Shown: positions 1 to 7,930 of the stretch, in pieces
Layout of the letters: each line of letters opens with the position of its first letter
Position numbering within the stretch: the stretch's first letter is position 1
Translations under genes and position numbers: made by a program
From: JAFGBM01 sp964610155
Lineage (GTDB): Bacteria; Actinomycetota; Actinomycetes; Actinomycetales; Demequinaceae
Direction: 5' to 3'
Length of the DNA stretch: 64,000 bases
NCBI GenBank assembly: GCA_964610155.1
Contig: CAZSUY010000002.1
Span: 62,001 to 126,000 of the forward strand
Notes under the pieces: generated by a model
What the model was told of the DNA's origin: nothing
Database searches by the model: none
The model's input: only the letters and a program-made list of their open reading frames with translations

Positions 1-296
1 CGATCACCGCGTAGGGTCACATGCGCCCCGATGGGTTGACCTTCGCGCAGTTTGAATTGGGCGACGGACTTCCGCGCCTTCGTCACCTGGGGCTTCTGCC
101 CCGTGATTGTCGCGAGGTCGGCGATGGCGCCATCCATAATCTTGCTATCGCGAGCCGCCTCACCTACTCCCATGTTGACCACGATCTTCGTGGGTCCGGC
201 GACCTGGTGGATGTTGGCTTTGCTGAACTCCTCGCGGAGGCCGGTGATGATCTCAGAGCGGTAGCGAACCTTCAGGCGGGGCATCGTGGTAGCCAT
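1..296 (-). CDS. rplE: 50S ribosomal protein L5, N-terminal part (cut by window edge)
   Basis: L5 binds 5S rRNA and forms part of the central protuberance of the large subunit. The 98 residues present begin MATTMPRLKVRYRSE and include the family motif IVVNMGVGEA and a GQKPQVTKARKSVAQFK segment, which is typical L5. The rest lies beyond position 1. The start ATG (294-296) shares one base with the stop of rplX (TGATG), so translation is coupled. It is the last gene visible of the S10-type operon. The identification is secure; only the C-terminus is missing. Confidence 0.93.
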   Translation of the reverse strand, partial: MATTMPRLKVRYRSEIITGLREEFSKANIHQVAGPTKIVVNMGVGEAARDSKIMDGAIADLATITGQKPQVTKARKSVAQFKLREGQPIGAHVTLRGD

Positions 297-634
297 CAGA
301 CGTCCTTCCCCGAGCGCTTGGCAACTCGTGCGCGGACCATCCGCTGACGACCATCGCGTTCCTTGGTATCCACTCGGTATCCCACACGAGTCCCACGCTT
401 GGTGCCTGCATCGACGAGCATGACGTTCGAGGCATGGATCGGTGCCTCGATCTGGATGATTCCGCCCTCGACGTTGCTCCGCTTTGTTCCGGGCTTCAGG
501 TGCTTGGTCACGCGGTGAATCCCCTCGACGATCAACCGATTGTCGTCGGCAAGAACCTTAAGCACGCGGCCCTGCTGTCCGCGGTCGCCTCCCGAGATGA
601 CGACCACGAGGTCGCCCTTCTTGATCTTTGCCAT
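296..634 (-). CDS. rplX: 50S ribosomal protein L24
   Basis: L24 is an early assembly protein of the large subunit that binds the 5' domain of 23S rRNA near the exit tunnel. The 112-residue product starts MAKIKKGDLVVVISGGDRGQ, a KOW motif, and carries the usual NRLIVEGI and HxxKHxKP segments. Its start shares one base with the rplN stop and its stop shares one base with the rplE start. The tight coupling places it in the middle of the S10-spc ribosomal operon. Length is normal for the family. Confidence 0.97.
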   Translation of the reverse strand: MAKIKKGDLVVVISGGDRGQQGRVLKVLADDNRLIVEGIHRVTKHLKPGTKRSNVEGGIIQIEAPIHASNVMLVDAGTKRGTRVGYRVDTKERDGRQRMVRARVAKRSGKDV

Positions 635-1005
635 CAGATGACCTCCGGGGCGAGCGAGATGATCTTCATAAACTTCTTGTCGCGGAGCTCACGACCGACG
701 GGGCCGAAGATGCGAGTCCCCCTCGGCTCGGTTTCGTTCCCGCGGAGGATGACGGCCGCATTTTCGTCGAATCGGATGTACGAGCCGTCTGGGCGACGGC
801 GTGACTTGACCGTCCGGACGACGACCGCCCTGACGACCTCACCCCGTTTGATACCGCCTCCGGGGATCGCGTCCTTCACCGTCGCGACGATGGTGTCACC
901 GATGGATGCGTAGCGACGCGAGGAGCCACCCATCACGCGGATGCACAGTAGTTCCTTCGCACCCGTGTTGTCGGCGACATTCAGTCGCGTCTCCTGTTGA
1001 ATCAT
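634..1005 (-). CDS. rplN: 50S ribosomal protein L14
   Basis: L14 sits at the subunit interface, contacts 16S rRNA helix 14 and takes part in bridge formation. The 123-residue sequence begins MIQQETRLNVADNTGAKE and contains the L14 signature region with GGGIKRGEVVRAVVVRT, followed by the DENAAVI segment. All are diagnostic. A GACAGGAG ribosome-binding site lies just before the ATG. The 51 nt gap to rpsQ contains a small CTCGC-GTAA-GCGAG hairpin and nothing else recognisable. Confidence 0.97.
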   Translation of the reverse strand: MIQQETRLNVADNTGAKELLCIRVMGGSSRRYASIGDTIVATVKDAIPGGGIKRGEVVRAVVVRTVKSRRRPDGSYIRFDENAAVILRGNETEPRGTRIFGPVGRELRDKKFMKIISLAPEVI

Positions 1006-1056
1006 GTCTCTGCTCCTGTCGAAGGGTTCTCGCTTACGCGAGCCTGATCGAACGTC

Positions 1057-1341
1057 CTACTTGGCCTTCTCAAGGATCTCCACCAGACGCCAGCGTTTGG
1101 TCGCCGAAATCGGGCGGGTCTCCATGACGAGGACAAGGTCACCTAAGCCGGCGGCATTGGCCTCGTCATGCGCCTTGATCTTCTTGCTCCGGCTGATGAC
1201 CTTGCCGTACAAGGAGTGCTTCACGCGGTCCTTGACCTCAATGGTGATGGTCTTGTCCATCTTGTCGGAGATGACGTACCCGCGCCGCATCTTGCGATAC
1301 GCCCGCTGGGTGGTCGCTGCCGTAGTGTCCTTAGTCGACAT
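1057..1341 (-). CDS. rpsQ: 30S ribosomal protein S17
   Basis: S17 is a primary 16S rRNA-binding protein of the OB-fold type needed for early 30S assembly. The 94-residue protein contains the family core GYVISDKMDKTITIEVKDRV and the HDE and GDLVLVMETRPIS segments. The open frame extends further upstream to 1395. I chose the ATG at 1339-1341 because an AAGGAA site lies directly before it and the family starts near there. With this start it overlaps the end of rpmC by 11 nt, consistent with coupling. Confidence 0.93.
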   Translation of the reverse strand: MSTKDTTAATTQRAYRKMRRGYVISDKMDKTITIEVKDRVKHSLYGKVISRSKKIKAHDEANAAGLGDLVLVMETRPISATKRWRLVEILEKAK

Positions 1342-1594
1342 TTCCTTGTTCCTGTTCAGCGATCGCATTAGGGGCCGTCCTGATGCCCAACTCACGCTCC
1401 CGCATAATCGTGTAGATCCGGGCGATGTCCCGTTTGACGACCTTGAGGCGACCGTGGTTCTCCAGTTGGCCGGTCGCCGACTGGAAACGGAGGTTGAAGA
1501 GCTCCTCCTTGGCCTTCTTCAGTTCCTCGACGAGTTGCTCGTCTTCCATCCCATCGAGTTCATCGGACTGCAATTCCTTGCTACCGATAGCCAT
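1331..1594 (-). CDS. rpmC: 50S ribosomal protein L29
   Basis: L29 is a small two-helix protein at the exit tunnel, near the docking site for trigger factor and SRP. The 87-residue product shows the family pattern: KELQSDELDGMEDEQLVEEL, then KEELFNLRFQSATGQLENHGRL and the arginine-rich IARIYTIMRERE. It is longer than E. coli L29 (63 aa) because of an N-terminal and a polar C-terminal extension, common in actinobacteria. Its start overlaps the rplP stop by one base. Confidence 0.96.
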   Translation of the reverse strand: MAIGSKELQSDELDGMEDEQLVEELKKAKEELFNLRFQSATGQLENHGRLKVVKRDIARIYTIMRERELGIRTAPNAIAEQEQGNVD

Positions 1595-2013
1595 CAGTTC
1601 TCACCACCCTCGCGGGAAATGAAGCGGGTCTTCATGGGCAACTTGTGCTGAGCGCGCCTAAGAGCCTCTCGAGCGAGCGCCTCATCGACACCTCCCAACT
1701 CGAAAAGAACACGACCTGGCTTGACATTGGCAACCCACCACTCGGGCGAACCCTTTCCGGAGCCCATGCGGGTCTCTGCGGGCTTCTTCGTGAGGGGCCG
1801 GTCGGGGAAGACGGTGATCCACACCTTTCCTCCACGCTTGATGTGCCGGGTGACGGCGATACGGGCGGCCTCGATCTGCCGGTTGGTCAAGTACGCGGGT
1901 TCGACGGCCTGGATGGCGTAGTCACCGAAGGAGATGGTAGTCCCACGCGTAGCGGCACCACTCCGACCGGGGCGGTGCTGCTTGCGGTGCTTGACGCGTC
2001 GAGGAATCAGCAT
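1594..2013 (-). CDS. rplP: 50S ribosomal protein L16
   Basis: L16 helps shape the A site and the binding of aminoacyl-tRNA on the large subunit. The 139-residue sequence starts MLIPRRVKHRKQHRPGRSG and includes KVWITVFPDRPLTKKPAETRMGSGKG, followed by WVANVKPGRVLFE, the standard L16 signatures at normal length. It starts 3 nt after rpsC and ends in a one-base overlap with rpmC. Confidence 0.97.
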   Translation of the reverse strand: MLIPRRVKHRKQHRPGRSGAATRGTTISFGDYAIQAVEPAYLTNRQIEAARIAVTRHIKRGGKVWITVFPDRPLTKKPAETRMGSGKGSPEWWVANVKPGRVLFELGGVDEALAREALRRAQHKLPMKTRFISREGGEN

Positions 2014-2016
2014 GCC

Positions 2017-2877
2017 CTAGCCCTCCGATCCCGTCTCGATGGGCGCGGCGGCTGGTGCGGTGGCTGGGGCTGCGGCGGCTGGTGCGGTGGCTGGGGCTGC
2101 GGCGGGGGTGAGAGCCTCATCTGTGGAAGGGGCGGCAGCCCTCGGGGCGCCTTCGCCGCGACGGTGTCGGTCACCACGGTCACCCCTGACGGCACGCTGG
2201 GCGCGGGGGGCCTTTGCCTGCTCTGCCGCCCACTCCTTCTCCGTCATGTCGCCCTTGTAGATCCACACCTTGACGCCGATCTGCCCAAACGTTGTCCTGG
2301 CCTCGAAGAAGCCATAGTCGATATACGCGCGGAGGGTGTGCAGGGGGACGCGTCCCTCCCGATAGAACTCCGAGCGCGACATCTCGGCCCCACCGAGACG
2401 GCCAGCGCACTGCACCCTGATCCCCTTCGCTCCAGCGCGGAGGGCCGACTGCATCCCCTTACGCATGGCGCGACGGAACGAAACACGCGAGGCCAGTTGC
2501 TCGGCGATTCCCTGGGCGACGAGTTGCGCGTCGATCTCGGCGTTCTTCACCTCGAGGATGTTGAGCTGCACTTGCTTGCCCGTCATCTTCTCTAGGCTCA
2601 TGCGGAGCTTGTCTGCCTCCGCGCCACGTCGTCCGATGACGATTCCGGGGCGCGCGGTGTAGAGGTCGACCCGGACGCGTTCGCGCGTCCGCTCGATCTC
2701 AACTTTTGAGACGCCGGCCCGCTCGAGACCCTTGGCCATCAGATTGCGAATCTTGACGTCCTCAACGATGTAGTCGCGGTAGCGCTCGCCTTTCTTCGTA
2801 GAGTCGGCGAACCAGTGCGACCGGTGGTCGGTCGTGATCCCGAGGCGATATCCACGCGGGTTGACTTTCTGTCCCAC
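2017..2877 (-). CDS. rpsC: 30S ribosomal protein S3 with long Ala/Pro-rich tail
   Basis: S3 lines the mRNA entry channel and has helicase activity together with S4 and S5. The 286-residue protein has the KH type 2 domain with VIGRRG at residues 80-85 and the C-terminal S3 domain up to about residue 210. A charged then Ala/Pro/Thr-rich tail covers about residues 212-286. The tail includes a 9-residue APATAPAAA unit present twice, encoded by a 27 bp tandem duplication. The start is GTG, overlapping the rplV TAG stop by one base. Extended S3 tails are known in actinobacteria; the exact repeat seems recent. Confidence 0.96.
   Translation of the reverse strand: MGQKVNPRGYRLGITTDHRSHWFADSTKKGERYRDYIVEDVKIRNLMAKGLERAGVSKVEIERTRERVRVDLYTARPGIVIGRRGAEADKLRMSLEKMTGKQVQLNILEVKNAEIDAQLVAQGIAEQLASRVSFRRAMRKGMQSALRAGAKGIRVQCAGRLGGAEMSRSEFYREGRVPLHTLRAYIDYGFFEARTTFGQIGVKVWIYKGDMTEKEWAAEQAKAPRAQRAVRGDRGDRHRRGEGAPRAAAPSTDEALTPAAAPATAPAAAAPATAPAAAPIETGSEG
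2045..2104. repeat. 27 bp tandem duplication in the rpsC tail
   Basis: Positions 2045-2071 and 2072-2098 are identical copies of a 27 bp unit beginning gcggcggctggtgcggtgg, and the next six bases begin a third copy. The repeat is in frame and adds nine residues (APATAPAAA) to the S3 tail. It is probably a replication-slippage product. Confidence 0.85.
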
Positions 2878-3251
2878 TAGAGGGCCCCTTCCTTGACGGC
2901 GGCCTCAGGGGTCGCGACTATCACGCTGATGTGGCTTGTGCGCTTGAGTATCTGAGCCGCACGGCCCTGAGCCCGGGGGCGAATGCGCTTCATGGTCTGA
3001 GCCTCATCAACGGAGATCTCCTTGATGATGAGTTCGGACTCGATGAAACGCTCTCCAGAGGCCTCGGCGAGGATACGAGCATTCGCCACGGCCGATTCGA
3101 TGAGTTTCAAGACAGTACCGGCGACCTCCTGCGGCTGGAACCTCAGCATCGCGATCGCGTCGACAGCCGAGCGTCCGCGGACAAGGTCCACAACGCGTCG
3201 CGCCTTCTGAGCGGTGACGCGAAAGAATCGCATCTGCGCCTTGGCTTCCAT
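2877..3251 (-). CDS. rplV: 50S ribosomal protein L22
   Basis: L22 spans the large subunit from surface to exit tunnel, and its hairpin lines the macrolide-binding region. The protein starts MEAKAQMRFFRVTAQKARRV and ends with the hairpin and RPRAQGRAAQILKRTSHISV segment, typical of L22. The open frame runs upstream to 3452, through rpsS in another frame. The ATG at 3249-3251 is chosen because a strong GGAAGGAAAGG site precedes it and the family begins here. This gives 124 residues, a usual length. Confidence 0.94.
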   Translation of the reverse strand: MEAKAQMRFFRVTAQKARRVVDLVRGRSAVDAIAMLRFQPQEVAGTVLKLIESAVANARILAEASGERFIESELIIKEISVDEAQTMKRIRPRAQGRAAQILKRTSHISVIVATPEAAVKEGAL

Positions 3252-3285
3252 GGTTGCCTTTCCTTCCTTCGTCTCGGCGCCGCGG

Positions 3286-3567
3286 CTAAACGCGGCGAGC
3301 CTTCCGGTCGTCCTTCTGGTGGCCCCTGAACGTGCGAGTGGGAGCGAATTCGCCCAACTTGTGCCCGACCATCGACTCGGTGACGAACACCGGAACGTGC
3401 TTGCGACCGTCGTGAACCGCGAACGTGTGTCCAAGGAAATCCGGCGTGACAACGCTGCGCCGCGACCACGTCTTGATGACGTTCTTCGTTCCAGCCCCGT
3501 TCTGGGCGTCCACCTTCTTTTGAAGGTGGCCGTCCACGAAGGGGCCCTTCTTCAGACTGCGCGACAT
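3286..3567 (-). CDS. rpsS: 30S ribosomal protein S19
   Basis: S19 sits in the head of the small subunit and forms a complex with S13 near the A site. The 93-residue product starts MSRSLKKGPFVDGHLQKKVD and carries the signature KTWSRRSVVTPDFLGHTFAVHDGRKHVPV and the MVGHKLGEFAPTR segment. Length and start fit the family exactly. It lies 9 nt after rplB. Confidence 0.97.
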   Translation of the reverse strand: MSRSLKKGPFVDGHLQKKVDAQNGAGTKNVIKTWSRRSVVTPDFLGHTFAVHDGRKHVPVFVTESMVGHKLGEFAPTRTFRGHQKDDRKARRV

Positions 3568-3576
3568 CCTGGGCTC

Positions 3577-4413
3577 CTATCGTCTCTTGCCGGTTCGGCG
3601 ACGACGCACGATGAGTCCGTCGCTTTCCTTGTTGGACTTTCGGGTGCGACCCTCTGGCTTGCCCCAAGGGCTGACGGGGTGACGACCGCCGGACGTCTTG
3701 CCCTCTCCACCACCGTGGGGATGGTCGACGGGGTTCATGACAACACCTCTAACGGTCGGACGCTTACCCTTCCAGCGCAGGCGACCCGCCTTGCCCCAGT
3801 TGATGTTCGACTGCTCGGCATTGCCGACCTCTCCGACGGTCGCCCGGCAGCGCGCGTCGACATTGCGGATCTCCCCGGACGGCATGCGGAGTTGAGCATG
3901 AGGCCCTTCCTTCGCGGCCAACTGAACGGAAGCCCCGGCCGACCGGGCAATCTTCGCCCCTCCGCCCGGCTTGAGTTCAATGGCGTGGATGACCGTACCG
4001 ACGGGGATGTTGCGTAGCGGGAGGTTGTTCCCCGGCTTGATGTCAGCGGATGGACCGGCCTCGACCACGTCGCCCTGTTTGAGCACGTTGGGGGCAACGA
4101 TGTACCTCTTCTCGCCGTCCGCGTAGTGGAGGAGGGCGATGCGAGCCGTCCGGTTGGGGTCATACTCGATGTGGGCGACCGTCGCGGGCACCCCGTCCTT
4201 GTCGTGACGACGGAAGTCGATGAGGCGGTAAGCGCGCTTGTGTCCGCCACCCTTGTGCCGCGTGGTGATTCGACCGTTGTTGTTGCGGCCGCCCTTGCTG
4301 GTCAGTGAACGTACGAGAGACTTTTCCGGCGTCGTTCGCGTCAACTCCGCAAAATCGGCAACGGAGGCACCTCGGCGACCCGAGGTCGTCGGCTTGTACT
4401 TTCTGATGGCCAT
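3577..4413 (-). CDS. rplB: 50S ribosomal protein L2
   Basis: L2 is essential for subunit association and peptidyl transfer. The 278-residue sequence begins MAIRKYKPTTSGRRGASV. It contains RLIDFRRHDKDGVPATVAHIEYDPNR in the OB domain and the conserved C-terminal MNPVDHPHGGGEGKTSGGR loop, which includes the histidine implicated in peptidyl transferase function. Length is normal. It is coupled within the operon between rplW (14 nt gap) and rpsS. Confidence 0.98.
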   Translation of the reverse strand: MAIRKYKPTTSGRRGASVADFAELTRTTPEKSLVRSLTSKGGRNNNGRITTRHKGGGHKRAYRLIDFRRHDKDGVPATVAHIEYDPNRTARIALLHYADGEKRYIVAPNVLKQGDVVEAGPSADIKPGNNLPLRNIPVGTVIHAIELKPGGGAKIARSAGASVQLAAKEGPHAQLRMPSGEIRNVDARCRATVGEVGNAEQSNINWGKAGRLRWKGKRPTVRGVVMNPVDHPHGGGEGKTSGGRHPVSPWGKPEGRTRKSNKESDGLIVRRRRTGKRR

Positions 4414-4427
4414 GTTCCTCGCCCCCC

Positions 4428-4733
4428 TTATCCGGCCCGGCCGCTGAACACATCAATGGCCTGACCGGCCGCGAGCGTAACGATGGCCCGCTTGGTGTTC
4501 TTGCGCTTTCCAAGGCCGAGACGCGTCCGATGCGTCTTGCCCTGACGATTGAGAGTGTTGACCGAGGTCACCTTGACGTTGAAGATCTGCTCAATGGCGA
4601 TCTTGATCTCCGTCTTGTTCGACCGGGGGTCCACTTCGAAGGTGTACTTGCCTTCGTCAATGAGGGCGTAACTCTTCTCCGACACGATCGGTCGAATGAG
4701 CACATCGCGGGGGTTCTTTGAAGGGGTGATCAT
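4428..4733 (-). CDS. rplW: 50S ribosomal protein L23
   Basis: L23 is at the tunnel exit and is the main docking site for trigger factor and the signal recognition particle. The 101-residue product contains RDVLIRPIVSEKSYALIDEGKYTFEV and NKTEIKIAIEQIFNVKVTSVNT, both diagnostic. The start ATG overlaps the rplD stop by four bases (ATGA). Confidence 0.97.
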   Translation of the reverse strand: MITPSKNPRDVLIRPIVSEKSYALIDEGKYTFEVDPRSNKTEIKIAIEQIFNVKVTSVNTLNRQGKTHRTRLGLGKRKNTKRAIVTLAAGQAIDVFSGRAG

Positions 4734-5425
4734 GTGTTCGCCTCCGCGTTCCTGGCCTCTGACTCGGTGGCAACGACCTTCACCGAACCGCCCTTGACGG
4801 GACCGGCGAGGAAAGTCTCGAGGGCGCCCTTCGTGAAGATCACGTCATCGTTGGTGATGACGTCATACGTGTTGAGTTGGTCAACAGCAAGGACATGAAT
4901 GTCTGCGGCGTTCGCAAGCGACTTGAAGGCGACCACATCGGCACGTTCGAGAAGGACCAGGGCCGAACGCTCCGACACCACAGACGCGATGGCCGCGAGC
5001 GCCGATTTGGTCGAGGGCATCGCCTCAACAAGCCGCTCGATGACATGGACCCGCCCGGTGCGAGCCCGGTCGGACAGCGCTCCGCGAAGGGCGGCGACCT
5101 TCATCTTCTTGGGCGTGCGCTGCGAGTAGTCGCGCGGCTGGGGTCCGTGGACAACTCCGCCTCCCGTGTGCTGCGGGGCGCGGGTCGAACCCTGGCGAGC
5201 ACGTCCGGTGCCCTTCTGCTTGAAAGGCTTTCTGCCGCCGCCCGAGACCATAGCTCGGGTCTTGGTCGCGTGTGTTCCCTGACGTGCCGCCGCTCGCTGG
5301 GCGGTAACGACCTGATGAATCAGCGGGATGTTGGCCTCAACGCCGAAAACCTCACCGGGAAGGTCGACCGTACCGGTCTTCATTCCGGTGGCGTCGAGCA
5401 CATCGACGGTGATGGCGCTAGCCAT
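4730..5425 (-). CDS. rplD: 50S ribosomal protein L4
   Basis: L4 binds domain I of 23S rRNA and sends a loop into the exit tunnel. The 231-residue protein has the conserved loop GGGRKPFKQKGTGRARQGSTRAPQHTGGG and the following HGPQPRDYSQRTPKKMK. The E. coli role of L4 as operon repressor is not assumed here because no matching leader structure could be recognised. The start overlaps the rplC end by 8 nt, and the stop overlaps rplW by 4 nt. Confidence 0.97.
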   Translation of the reverse strand: MASAITVDVLDATGMKTGTVDLPGEVFGVEANIPLIHQVVTAQRAAARQGTHATKTRAMVSGGGRKPFKQKGTGRARQGSTRAPQHTGGGVVHGPQPRDYSQRTPKKMKVAALRGALSDRARTGRVHVIERLVEAMPSTKSALAAIASVVSERSALVLLERADVVAFKSLANAADIHVLAVDQLNTYDVITNDDVIFTKGALETFLAGPVKGGSVKVVATESEARNAEANT

Positions 5426-6086
5426 GTGAGACCCCCTTCACGGCTGTACGGATGACGACAATGCCGCCCTTGGGGCCGGGTACCGCACCCCTCACAAACA
5501 CGAGACCATTCTCGGTGTCGACGGAGTGGACGGTTAGGTTGAGGACAGTCATGCGGTCCCCGCCCATCCGGCCAGCCATCTTGAGACCCTTGAACACGCG
5601 GGACGGGGTCGAAGACGAACCGATCGATCCGGCCTTGCGGTGGTTCCGGTGCGAACCGTGCGACGAGCTGACGCCGTGAAAGCCGTGGCGCTTCATCACG
5701 CCGGCGAAACCCTTGCCCTTGGTCGTGCCTGTGACATCGACGACCTGACCGGGCGCGAACGCGTCCGCTGCGATCTCTTGCCCCGGAGACAAGGCGCTCG
5801 CATTCGAGGTACGTATCTCTGCAAGATGACGGCGGGGTGTGACTCCGGCCTTCTCGAAATGGCCCTTGAGCGGCTGGGATACCCGGCGCGGGTCGATGGC
5901 TCCGAACGCGAGTTGCACGGCGGAATAGCCATCCGTCTCTAGCGTCTTGACCTGAGTGACAACGTTGGTGTCTACCTGGACAACCGTCACGGGGACGACG
6001 CGACCGGCATCATCCCATACCTGGGTCATACCGAGCTTCGTGCCGAGCAGCGCCGTAACGTCGCGCTGGGCGGTGGAAGTAGTCAT
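5418..6086 (-). CDS. rplC: 50S ribosomal protein L3
   Basis: L3 initiates large-subunit assembly, and its long loop approaches the peptidyl transferase centre. The 222-residue protein has ALLGTKLGMTQVWDDAGRVVPVTVV near the N-terminus and the signature KGKGFAGVMKRHGFHGVSSSHGSHRNHRKAGSIGSSS. The N-terminal ten residues before ALLGTKLGM are a short extension. It lies 21 nt after rpsJ. Confidence 0.97.
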   Translation of the reverse strand: MTTSTAQRDVTALLGTKLGMTQVWDDAGRVVPVTVVQVDTNVVTQVKTLETDGYSAVQLAFGAIDPRRVSQPLKGHFEKAGVTPRRHLAEIRTSNASALSPGQEIAADAFAPGQVVDVTGTTKGKGFAGVMKRHGFHGVSSSHGSHRNHRKAGSIGSSSTPSRVFKGLKMAGRMGGDRMTVLNLTVHSVDTENGLVFVRGAVPGPKGGIVVIRTAVKGVSHG

Positions 6087-6107
6087 GGTCAGTATTCCTC
6101 TTGGGCC

Positions 6108-6416
6108 TTAGAGCTTGATCTCGATGTTGACGTCTGCTGGTAGGTCAAGCCGCATCAGTGAATCGACCGCCTTCGGGGTCGGGTCCACAATGTCGATGAG
6201 GCGCTTGTGAGTGCGCATCTCGAACTGCTCGCGGCTGTCCTTGTACTTGTGTGGGGAGCGGATCACGCAGAATACGTTCTTTTCGGTCGGCAACGGCACG
6301 GGGCCAACAACCGTCGCCCCGGCTCGCGTGACCGTCTCGACGATCTTGCGGGCCGATGAGTCGATGACCTCGTGGTCATAACTCTTCAGCCTGATGCGGA
6401 TCTTCTGTCCCGCCAT
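6108..6416 (-). CDS. rpsJ: 30S ribosomal protein S10 (NusE)
   Basis: S10 works in the 30S head and, as NusE, links the ribosome to RNA polymerase through NusG. The 102-residue sequence starts MAGQKIRIRLKSYDHEVIDSS and includes GPVPLPTEKNVFCVIRSPHKYKDSREQFEMRTHKRLIDI. Length is usual. It opens the long ribosomal operon. Its ATG is preceded by GGAGTCGGAGAGGCAGGAAG, several possible ribosome-binding purine runs. The upstream leader (6417 to about 6552) carries a conserved element described separately. Confidence 0.98.
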   Translation of the reverse strand: MAGQKIRIRLKSYDHEVIDSSARKIVETVTRAGATVVGPVPLPTEKNVFCVIRSPHKYKDSREQFEMRTHKRLIDIVDPTPKAVDSLMRLDLPADVNIEIKL

Positions 6417-6451
6417 GGCTTCCTGCCTCTCCGACTCCTGGATTATTCATA

Positions 6452-6478
6452 TCCGACCCCCGCGCTCGGGAGTGTCGC
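6452..6478 (-). promoter_or_regulatory. Leader element shared by S10 and str operons (S10 copy)
   Basis: This 27 nt stretch matches 10949-10975 in the rpsL leader at 25 of 27 positions, on the same strand and at a similar distance from the first start codon (36 versus 43 nt). The transcript can form a stem using CGAC with GTCG and a C run with a G run. Just upstream in the transcript, 6472-6490 can form a second 7 bp hairpin (GTGTCGC/GCGACAC). The function is unknown; co-regulation of translation-factor operons is inferred. Confidence 0.6.
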
Positions 6479-6558
6479 TTGTCGCGACACAACCGCGCCC
6501 GAATCATCGGCGGGGATCAGGGTCATATCGAAGGCCGCCCTCAAAGGGCAACCACGAC

Positions 6559-6588
6559 ATCTTGCCAGATTCTTGAGCCTAACGCCAA
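6559..6588 (-). promoter_or_regulatory. Candidate promoter of the S10 operon
   Basis: On the minus strand TTGGCG (6583-6588) and CAAGAT (6559-6564) are separated by 18 nt. It sits between the tuf hairpin and rpsJ, about 140 nt before the rpsJ start. The -10 match is only partial, so this is a moderate call. Confidence 0.45.
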
Positions 6589-6610
6589 CTCGGGGTCGAC
6601 GCGAGTGTGC

Positions 6611-6632
6611 GGAGCCCGGTTTCCCGGGCCCC
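6611..6632 (-). terminator. Hairpin after tuf
   Basis: A 9 bp stem (GGGGCCCGG / CCGGGCTCC, one A.C mismatch) with a GAAA tetraloop lies about 9 nt after the tuf stop codon. No U-run follows, as is usual in high-GC actinobacteria. It probably separates the str operon from the S10 operon. Confidence 0.65.
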
Positions 6633-6640
6633 GCCTCTCG

Positions 6641-7831
6641 TCACTTGATGATCTTTGTGACCGTGCCGGAGCCGACGGTGCGGCCACCTTCACGGATCGC
6701 GAAACCCTGACCCTGTTCAAGGGCGATGGGCTGAATCAGCTCAACTATCATCTCGGTGGTGTCACCGGGCATGACCATCTCGGTGCCCTCGGGCAACGTG
6801 ATGACGCCGGTGACGTCCGTGGTGCGGATGTAGAACTGCGGACGGTAATTCGAATAGAAGGGGTTGTGACGGCCACCCTCGTCCTTGTTGAGGATGTAGA
6901 CCTTTGCCTCGAACTGGGTGTGCGGGGTGGTCGATCCCGGCTTGACGACAACCTGGCCACGCTCGACATCCTCGCGCTTGGTGCCGCGGAGCAGGAGGCC
7001 GGTGTTGTCGCCCGCCTGCGCCTCGTCCATCGACTTGTGGAAGGTCTCGATGCCCGTCACGACCGTCTTCTGCGGTTCACGAATACCGATGACCTCCACC
7101 TCGGAATTGATCTTCAGCTTGCCCCGCTCCACCCGACCGGTCACGACGGTGCCGCGGCCGGTAATTGTGAAGACATCTTCGATCGGCATGAGGAAGGGCT
7201 TGTCAAGCTCACGCACCGGCTCCGGAATGCTCTCATCGATGGCGACAAGAAGCTCCTCGATTGAGGCGACCCACTTCGGGTCACCCTCGAGGGCCTTTAG
7301 CGCCGACACCTTGATTACGGGGGCGTTGTCGCCATCGAAACCCTGGCTGTTGAGCAGGTCACGAACTTCGACCTCGACGAGTTGGAGGATTTCCTCATCG
7401 TCGACCAGGTCGGCCTTGTTGAGGGCAACGAGCAGGTAGGGAACACCGACCTGCTTCGCGAGGAGAACGTGCTCACGCGTCTGAGCCATCGCGCCATCGT
7501 CTGCCCCAACCACCAGGATCGCTCCGTCCATCTGAGCGGCACCGGTGATCATGTTCTTGATGTAGTCCGCGTGACCAGGCGCATCTACGTGGGCGTAGTG
7601 ACGCTTCTCGGTCTGGTACTCGATGTGCGCGATGTTGATGGTGATACCGCGCGCCTTCTCCTCCGGCGCCTTATCGATGTCCTCGAACGGCGTGTAGGGG
7701 TTGATTTTCGGGAACTTATCGTGGAGCACCTTCGAGATCGCCGCGGTCAAGGTGGTCTTGCCGTGGTCGACGTGGCCGATGGTGCCGACGTTCACGTGCG
7801 GTTTGGTCCGCTCGTACTTGGCCTTAGCCAT
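6641..7831 (-). CDS. tuf: Elongation factor Tu
   Basis: EF-Tu delivers aminoacyl-tRNA to the ribosomal A site using GTP. The 396-residue protein has the GTPase motifs GHVDHGKT (G1), DAPGHADYIKNMITGAAQMD (G3) and NKADLVDD (G4), then domains II and III with RTTDVTGVI and GRTVGSGTVTKI at the C-terminus. An AGGAGGAAG site precedes the ATG. It follows fusA after a 99 nt gap in which I see no clear promoter, so it is probably read from the str promoter. A hairpin follows. Confidence 0.98.
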   Translation of the reverse strand: MAKAKYERTKPHVNVGTIGHVDHGKTTLTAAISKVLHDKFPKINPYTPFEDIDKAPEEKARGITINIAHIEYQTEKRHYAHVDAPGHADYIKNMITGAAQMDGAILVVGADDGAMAQTREHVLLAKQVGVPYLLVALNKADLVDDEEILQLVEVEVRDLLNSQGFDGDNAPVIKVSALKALEGDPKWVASIEELLVAIDESIPEPVRELDKPFLMPIEDVFTITGRGTVVTGRVERGKLKINSEVEVIGIREPQKTVVTGIETFHKSMDEAQAGDNTGLLLRGTKREDVERGQVVVKPGSTTPHTQFEAKVYILNKDEGGRHNPFYSNYRPQFYIRTTDVTGVITLPEGTEMVMPGDTTEMIVELIQPIALEQGQGFAIREGGRTVGSGTVTKIIK

Positions 7832-7930
7832 GGGGTCTTCCTCCTGATAGAGACGCGGGTAGCGACGTGGACGCAGTCCTTGTCCCTACTGGTCGTTTGT
7901 TCTTGTTCTTTTGTATCCAACCTAGTGGGA

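Noticed and set aside
7832..7930. Separate promoter for tuf
   Set aside because: The 99 nt between fusA and tuf contain an A-rich stretch but no pair of boxes with sensible spacing.
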